From positions 248,001 to 312,000 of the forward strand of contig NZ_JADIKC010000002.1 in NCBI RefSeq assembly GCF_016905005.1: 64,000 bases of DNA. The letters run 5' to 3'. The stretch is from Dyella kyungheensis. Its GTDB lineage: Bacteria; Pseudomonadota; Gammaproteobacteria; Xanthomonadales; Rhodanobacteraceae. A program made the position numbers and the translations under genes. The notes under the pieces were generated by a model. That model worked only from the letters and a program-made list of their open reading frames with translations. It made no database searches and had not been told where the DNA came from. Numbering within the stretch: the stretch's first letter is position 1; each line of letters opens with the position of its first letter. Of the stretch, positions 59,402 to 64,000 are shown piece by piece.

Positions 59402-61267
59402 TTACAGCACGCCTTGCACGCCCGCGCCAAACGCGGTGATCAACCGCGTATAGATCAGCTTGGGCGAGACATCGACATCGGGGAAGTCGCCGACCGGCGT
59501 GTAGCAGCTGAGGAAGGCCGGATCGCTGGGCCGCATCGGCGTGCAGCCGGCCTTGAGGTCGTAGCTGGTGGCGTAGCGGTACGGCCACAGGTCGAAGATC
59601 GGCAGGCTGGCCGAGATGTCGCCGATGGTCGAACTCAAGCTGCTCTGCTGGCGCGGCGCGATCACCCAGGCGTTTTCCGGCTGGGTCTCGCGCAGGATGC
59701 TGTCGCGCAACTCGCTGGCGAAGCGCGGGTCGTACACGATCACGCCGGCCTCGGTGTTGTAGTGGTCCGAGCGTGGATCGAAGTTGTGCGAGCCGACCAT
59801 GGCGAAGTCGTCATCCACCACGATCGATTTGGCGTGCAACCCGAACCGGCGGCCGGCCGTGGTCAGCGGTGCGGGACGGTTGCGGCGTGCGCCGCTGCGA
59901 CTGCCGAGCAGGCCACGCTCCGTACCCACGCGGCGACGCACCTGCTTGCCGCCCTGGTCGGATGGCGCGGGACCTTCGTCCGCCGCCGCATCCGCGTTGT
60001 CTTCGGCGGGACCGGCCGCGTGCGGCTTCATTTCGTAGATCTCGAAACCGTAGTCCTGCAGATAGCGCCTGCGGTGCTTGTAGGAGAGCGCATACACCGC
60101 AAATGCATCGGTGGACGCCAGCGAATTGGTCGACACCACGATGCGCGGAGGCGATGCGCCTTGGTGCAGGCGTTCGAAGATCGCCTTGGCGCGGTCGCTC
60201 AACACCAGATACGGTGTCTGCAACACCACCTCGTGCTGGGCGGCGCCGACCATGCGCATCAGGTGCGAGGTGAACTCGCGGGCGCTGCGCTTGCCGGGGT
60301 CATCGGTTTTCGCGGGCAGGTCGCTGAAATAGTCCACGCGGCCGGTGCGCAGCGTGTCGGACACCAGCACATCGTCGATCCAGGCGTCGTCGCTGGCTTC
60401 CTCCATCACGCGGGCCACGCGTTGGGGATGGGCGTAGTTTGGTTCGGGGATCGGTCCGGGCGCATCGTTATCGAGCAGCGCGCGGTTGATGTCGCGCAGA
60501 TGGGTAAGCGGCGCGGAGCGCTTGTGCTTCCAGAAGATCTCGAAGCTCGCCGCCATTTCGTGCGCCGCCGGGCCACCCACCATCACGTCGCGATCGACGT
60601 AATCGAAATCGTTGTCCCAGTCGAAATAGCGGTCCTGATAGTTGCGGCCGCCGGTGATGCCGATGGCCTCGTCCACCAGCAGCAACTTGTTGTGCATGCG
60701 CTGGTTGAACTTCATGAAACAGCACACGATGCTCGCGCTGAAATCGAGCGCTGAGGTGCGCGCCTGATGGAACGTCGGGTTGTACAGGCGTATCTCGAGG
60801 TTCGGACTGGTCATCGCCAGCCGTTCGAGCTGCAGGCGATCGCCAAACGAGAACAATTGGTCGGCGAGGATACGCACCCTCACGCCACGACGCGCGGCCT
60901 TGATCAGTTCGTCCAGCACCAGCTGGCCGGCGTCGTCCTGGTCCCAGATATAGGTCTGCACGTCGATGCTGCGCTGCGCGGCGCGGATCAGGTTGAGCCG
61001 CGCCACCATCGCCGCTTCGCTGTCGTTGAGCAGGGTGACCACGTGCACGGGCTGATCGGGGGTGGAATCGTGCAGCGCCTGCTGCGCGGCGTCGAGCAGG
61101 GGCGAGTCGATCGCGCAGCGGTCGTCGCGGTCGCAATCGAGCCGGTGCTGCATGCCCGCCGCCACGGCGGCATCCGCTCGCCGGATGCGCGAAGGCGACA
61201 CGCTGCATCCCGACAGGATCAGGATCGCTACAAACACAAAGGAGACGGCGATCCCGCGTTGGCGCAT
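59402..61267 (-). CDS. Phospholipase D family lipoprotein (cardiolipin-synthase-like)
   Basis: A 621-residue protein with a lipobox (LILSGC) and two HKD motifs: RMHNKLLLVDEAIGITGG and GLHAKSIVVDDDFAMVGSHN. The N-terminal part has VTLLNDSEAAMVARLNLIRA and SIDVQTYIWDQDDAG, typical of bacterial PLD-family phosphatidyltransferases (YmdC/ClsC-like). An insertion rich in Ala/Asp/Arg (~430-470) precedes the second HKD motif. Expected activity is cardiolipin or related phospholipid transfer at the envelope. It is the last gene of a minus-strand group with SixA and YceI. Confidence 0.9.
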   Translation of the reverse strand: MRQRGIAVSFVFVAILILSGCSVSPSRIRRADAAVAAGMQHRLDCDRDDRCAIDSPLLDAAQQALHDSTPDQPVHVVTLLNDSEAAMVARLNLIRAAQRSIDVQTYIWDQDDAGQLVLDELIKAARRGVRVRILADQLFSFGDRLQLERLAMTSPNLEIRLYNPTFHQARTSALDFSASIVCCFMKFNQRMHNKLLLVDEAIGITGGRNYQDRYFDWDNDFDYVDRDVMVGGPAAHEMAASFEIFWKHKRSAPLTHLRDINRALLDNDAPGPIPEPNYAHPQRVARVMEEASDDAWIDDVLVSDTLRTGRVDYFSDLPAKTDDPGKRSAREFTSHLMRMVGAAQHEVVLQTPYLVLSDRAKAIFERLHQGASPPRIVVSTNSLASTDAFAVYALSYKHRRRYLQDYGFEIYEMKPHAAGPAEDNADAAADEGPAPSDQGGKQVRRRVGTERGLLGSRSGARRNRPAPLTTAGRRFGLHAKSIVVDDDFAMVGSHNFDPRSDHYNTEAGVIVYDPRFASELRDSILRETQPENAWVIAPRQQSSLSSTIGDISASLPIFDLWPYRYATSYDLKAGCTPMRPSDPAFLSCYTPVGDFPDVDVSPKLIYTRLITAFGAGVQGVL

Positions 61268-61298
61268 GCCGCGAATGATAAGGGAGAAGGCGCCCGTC

Positions 61299-61883
61299 TC
61301 AGTCAGCGGTGGCTGAACGTATGGGGTAATCCAGGCTGATCATCATGCCCAGCTGCACCTGGTCGGAAATGGCCGTGCGGTGGTTGCTCATGCCGAAATC
61401 GCTGCGCTGGATGGTGCCGCGCACCGAGATCACGCACTGCTGCGGCGTGTCCAGCGGGCAGTGCGAGGGAAGCACCTCGAAACGCGCCGGCTTGGTGACG
61501 CCGCGCAGGGTCAGCGTGCCATCGAGGTTGCCGCCTTTCTCAAGCATCGCCAGCGAGATGGGATCGGAGATGAAGTGGATCGAAGGAAAACGCGATGCAT
61601 CGAAGAAGTCCGGCGCCAGTACCCAGCGGCGGATGCGCTCCGAACCCATGTGGATGCTTTCCACCGCGATATGGGCGTCGACGACGGCGGTGTCATGCAG
61701 GCTGCTCAGCGTGACATCGCCGTCGATCTCCTCGAAGCGGCCGTTGATCTGGCTCAGCCAGAACAGGCGGACGCCGAAATCGGCGTGCGAACGTGCGGGA
61801 TCGATCCGGTAATCCGCTGCCTGGGCCGGCAGCATGGTGAGCAGCAACAGCGCGAGGCAGCAGCTGGCAAGCGGCAAACTCAT
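61299..61883 (-). CDS. YceI family periplasmic lipocalin-like protein
   Basis: A 194-residue exported protein (signal peptide ending AQA-AD) with the YceI pattern: YRIDPARSHADFGVRLFWLS near the N-terminus, SIHMGSERIRRWVLAPDFFD, FPSIHFISDP, LDGTLTLRGVTKP and FGMSNHRTAISDQVQLGM. YceI barrels bind polyisoprenoids or other amphiphiles. The start codon overlaps the SixA stop (ATGA at 61880-61883). The PLD-family gene begins 31 bp after its stop. Confidence 0.92.
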   Translation of the reverse strand: MSLPLASCCLALLLLTMLPAQAADYRIDPARSHADFGVRLFWLSQINGRFEEIDGDVTLSSLHDTAVVDAHIAVESIHMGSERIRRWVLAPDFFDASRFPSIHFISDPISLAMLEKGGNLDGTLTLRGVTKPARFEVLPSHCPLDTPQQCVISVRGTIQRSDFGMSNHRTAISDQVQLGMMISLDYPIRSATAD

Positions 61884-62353
61884 GGGGACCAGAATGCATC
61901 CAGGCGGGCATTGCCCGGTTCGAGCGCACCATCGAGATGCAGTACGGCGAGGCCGGCGGGCGGCATGCCACGGAATTCGTCGGAACGGCCTTCCACCAAC
62001 AGTGCCACCAGCCGTTCGATACCCGGGTTGTGGCCCACCAGTACCACCGTGCCGGCATCGCCGTGCTGATCCAGCAAGGCCAGCAGTTCGCCCGGCGTGG
62101 CGTCGTAGATATCGTCGGCGAATTCGGTGACCGGCACGTGACTGTAGGCCGCGAGTGCGAGCGCCGCGGTGGCGCGGGTGCGCTCGGACGGCGAGCACAG
62201 CACGCGATCCGGCTTCACCCCGTGCGACACCAGCCATTTGCCGGCGGCCTTGGCTTCCTGCTCGCCGCGTCCGCTGAGGCGGCGATGATGGTCGTCGGCA
62301 CCCGCGGAGGCCGGCTGGGCTTCCGCGTGACGCAACAGGATGAGTTCGTGCAT
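61880..62353 (-). CDS. SixA-type phosphohistidine phosphatase
   Basis: A 157-residue histidine-phosphatase-superfamily protein. The catalytic RHG-like motif is LLRHAEAQ, with CSPSERTRATA and the second catalytic histidine in VVLVGHNPGIE. This is the SixA pattern; E. coli SixA acts on HPt-type phosphohistidines such as ArcB or PtsO. Start ATG 62353 has GGAG 8 bases upstream. It is translationally coupled to the YceI gene, an association I cannot explain functionally. Confidence 0.9.
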   Translation of the reverse strand: MHELILLRHAEAQPASAGADDHHRRLSGRGEQEAKAAGKWLVSHGVKPDRVLCSPSERTRATAALALAAYSHVPVTEFADDIYDATPGELLALLDQHGDAGTVVLVGHNPGIERLVALLVEGRSDEFRGMPPAGLAVLHLDGALEPGNARLDAFWSP

Positions 62354-62554
62354 GTTTGGCTCCTGGGGATGCTCTGTTCTACGCGGTGACGGTGTCACCG
62401 CTTCCGTTGGCCCGCAGGCCGCGACGTGTGACGGACCCAGGCCATCGGCCTGCGCCACGCCGCGCTTCGCGCCTCGCCCACTTGCTGGACATCATGCCAC
62501 CCTCACCGGACAGAACAGAGCACTCCTTGGTATTCCCCGACGTGTCGTACGCCC

Positions 62555-63187
62555 TCACTGCTGGCGTTTGATCCAGCGCAAGAGATGCTTCCAGTCTTCC
62601 TGGTGGCTGCGCACGTTTTCCGAGCCGTAATCGAAGATGCCCTTGCCCAGTGCGGTCAGCAGCACATAGGCCTGGCTGTCGCGCAACTGCGCCACCACTG
62701 GAAACGGCGCCTGTTCGGACAGCTGGTTCATGGCGTCCTGGCTGGCATTCGTCCACGGCTTGAGGCGGTTGCCGACCAAACCAACCGGCAACTTCCCCCG
62801 TTTGATGCGATTGATGCGTTTCAGTTCCTCGAGGAAGCCAAACGTGGCGTCGAGGTCGAAGGTTGACGGCAGCACCGGCACCAGCACGATGTCGGCCTTT
62901 TCCAGGTAAGGCTCCAGGTCTTTTTCCTGCGAACCGGCGGGCGTGTCGATGAGCACGCGCTGGGTGTCGGGAGGGAGTTTTTCCAGTGAGCGTCGGCCGC
63001 CTTCGATACCCAGTACGCCGGGCACCGTATCGGGACGGTTGGCCGCCCAGCGGAAGCCGGACTGCTGCCGGTCGGCGTCGACGATGGCCGTGTGCTTGCC
63101 ATCCTGCGCCCAATGCGAGGCCAATTGCGTGACCAGCGTGCTCTTGCCGCAACCGCCTTTGCTGCTTGCTACCAGTACCGTCAGCAT
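62555..63187 (-). CDS. ParA-family ATPase (orphan)
   Basis: A 210-residue MinD/ParA-type ATPase: deviant Walker A SSKGGCGKSTL (residues ~8-18), Walker A' VDADRQQSG, Walker B VLIDTPAGS and the nucleotide-specificity region VGNRLKPWTNAS. There is no N-terminal HTH, and no ParB gene or parS-like site is nearby. It is therefore more likely a small orphan ParA that positions a protein complex than a chromosome-partition ATPase. It is followed by the hypothetical gene at the right edge. Confidence 0.9.
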   Translation of the reverse strand: MLTVLVASSKGGCGKSTLVTQLASHWAQDGKHTAIVDADRQQSGFRWAANRPDTVPGVLGIEGGRRSLEKLPPDTQRVLIDTPAGSQEKDLEPYLEKADIVLVPVLPSTFDLDATFGFLEELKRINRIKRGKLPVGLVGNRLKPWTNASQDAMNQLSEQAPFPVVAQLRDSQAYVLLTALGKGIFDYGSENVRSHQEDWKHLLRWIKRQQ

Positions 63188-63299
63188 GATGCCGCCCCAG
63201 TGTCCAAGCCGGGACCAAGCCTACACGATGGCCCGGGCGTCGACGCAAGCATGAGTGTCGTTTCGCTGCTCATGCGTTGCGTCCGGCCAGTCCGCCGGA

Positions 63300-64000
63300 T
63301 CAGCCGGCTTTGCCCGGTTCCCAGTCGGCCGGCGCATCCACCGGCATGTTGTAGTCGTGCAGCGCGGTGAGCACCAGGCTCATCTGGGTGCCACCCGAGC
63401 GGGCCAGCACCAGCAGATGCTGGGCCACGGCGGTATCGCCCTTGGCGCGCACCGACAGCTGCGAGAAGCTCTGCACCTGCCAGACCAGGTTGCGGCGCAG
63501 TCGCTTGGCGTCTTCCTGTTGCGCGGGATCCTCGGCCAGTACTTCACGCAGATGCAGGCCCAGCGAGCGGGCCAGCGGGCTGGAACCCCATTCCAGGAGC
63601 TTGCCCAGTTTCAGGCAATCGGCCTTGACCGCGGGCTTGTCGGCATTCTCTTCGCAGAGGCGCGAGGTGGCCTGCAAGGCCGGCTGTGGCTGGCCCTCCG
63701 CCAGGCCGAAGACCAGGGTCAGCTGCACGTCGGCGCCATTGGTGGCCGACAGCGGGCCCACCACGTTGGTGGGTGGCGGCAGTACCGTCACGGTGGTGGC
63801 CAGGGCCTTGAGGGTGGCCCCGGTGTAGTCGTCGTAAACCTTGGCCGAGGCCGCCTTGGCCAGATCCTGGCGGGCGTCGTCGTTCTTGCCGTCGCGCAGG
63901 TCCTGGCCCAGCTTGAGCAACCATACCGCCGCATTGTCCGGCGCCTGTTGCACCAATTTGGACACCGCGTCGCTATTGGGGCAGTCCGAGGCCTTGGCGT
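63300..64000 (-). CDS. Hypothetical protein, C-terminal part (5' end outside window)
   Basis: The frame is open through the right edge, so the start lies beyond the window. The visible ~233 residues are helical and TPR-like in texture: ASDCPNSDAVSKLVQQAPDN, AAVWLLKLGQDLRDGKNDDA, RQDLAKAASAKVYDDYTGAT, then a region with CEENADKPAVKADCLKLGKL. The Asp/Ala-rich helix pairs and tandem Cys suggest an exported helical-repeat protein. I do not recognise a family. It lies 112 bp upstream of the ParA gene on the same strand. Confidence 0.7.
   Translation of the reverse strand, partial: AKASDCPNSDAVSKLVQQAPDNAAVWLLKLGQDLRDGKNDDARQDLAKAASAKVYDDYTGATLKALATTVTVLPPPTNVVGPLSATNGADVQLTLVFGLAEGQPQPALQATSRLCEENADKPAVKADCLKLGKLLEWGSSPLARSLGLHLREVLAEDPAQQEDAKRLRRNLVWQVQSFSQLSVRAKGDTAVAQHLLVLARSGGTQMSLVLTALHDYNMPVDAPADWEPGKAG

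Noticed and set aside
62555..63187. Chromosome partition locus or replication origin region
   Set aside because: No ParB, parS-like palindromes, DnaA boxes or gidA/gidB-type neighbours were seen.

Overview
The window reads as chromosomal DNA of a high-GC gammaproteobacterium of the order Xanthomonadales, most likely the Dyella/Rhodanobacter/Luteibacter group (Rhodanobacteraceae). This is an inference. It rests on the GC-rich coding style, an aromatic amino-acid hydroxylase next to an Lrp regulator, REP palindromes of the GTGGGAGC...GCGCGAC type, and a carbohydrate- and envelope-oriented gene set. Every gene was read directly from the sequence and no database search was possible. I saw no rRNA or tRNA genes, insertion sequences, phage genes or CRISPR array.

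Layout. 1-7.3 kb: end of a DUF885 gene, an SRPBCC protein, an XRE-RES toxin-antitoxin pair, OmpW, phenylalanine-4-hydroxylase divergent from an Lrp regulator, an acyltransferase/YheT-hydrolase pair and a DUF3224 protein. 7.3-13.2 kb: a PQQ-type sugar dehydrogenase, a YbhB protein, a run of small stress/membrane genes (DUF1328, YqjD-like, YqjE-like, a small protein, an AI-2E-type transporter), a GNAT and a hydrolase. 13.2-17.2 kb: a LytS/LytTR two-component system flanked by two paralogous PD40 periplasmic proteins. 17.3-25.4 kb: a MexEF-OprN-like RND efflux operon (MFP, RND, outer-membrane factor, SDR) divergent from a LysR regulator. It carries one REP-like palindrome between genes and a second one that is translated inside the outer-membrane lipoprotein gene.

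25.5-39.4 kb: a serine hydrolase, a CadC/TPR regulator, UppP, glnA behind a textbook sigma-54 promoter and NtrC site, a hypothetical protein, an M23 peptidase, a GH39/GH43 xylosidase pair around a LacI-type operator, a FUSC protein and an MmyB-type regulator. 39.4-50.5 kb is the most accessory-looking part: a twin-arginine-type alpha/beta hydrolase lacking the usual C-terminal histidine, an AraC regulator, a sulfotransferase and a 2498-residue glycine-rich autotransporter. The autotransporter passenger holds 24 beta-rung units in blocks of 6, 6 and 12, each block closed by a similar cap module. 50.7-64 kb: NtrB/NtrC, with an inverted repeat covering the ntrB start codon, a GNAT, a PAS-GGDEF-EAL protein, a hypothetical protein, a thiolase, a TonB-family protein, a SixA-YceI-phospholipase D group, an orphan ParA and the end of a hypothetical gene.

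How the parts work together. Two nitrogen-control loci, glnA and ntrBC, carry the same TTGCACCA half-site, so the ntrBC product probably controls both. The GH39/GH43 pair is probably co-induced from its shared operator for xylo-oligosaccharide breakdown. The sulfotransferase plus repeat-built autotransporter is the best candidate for an undescribed surface system.
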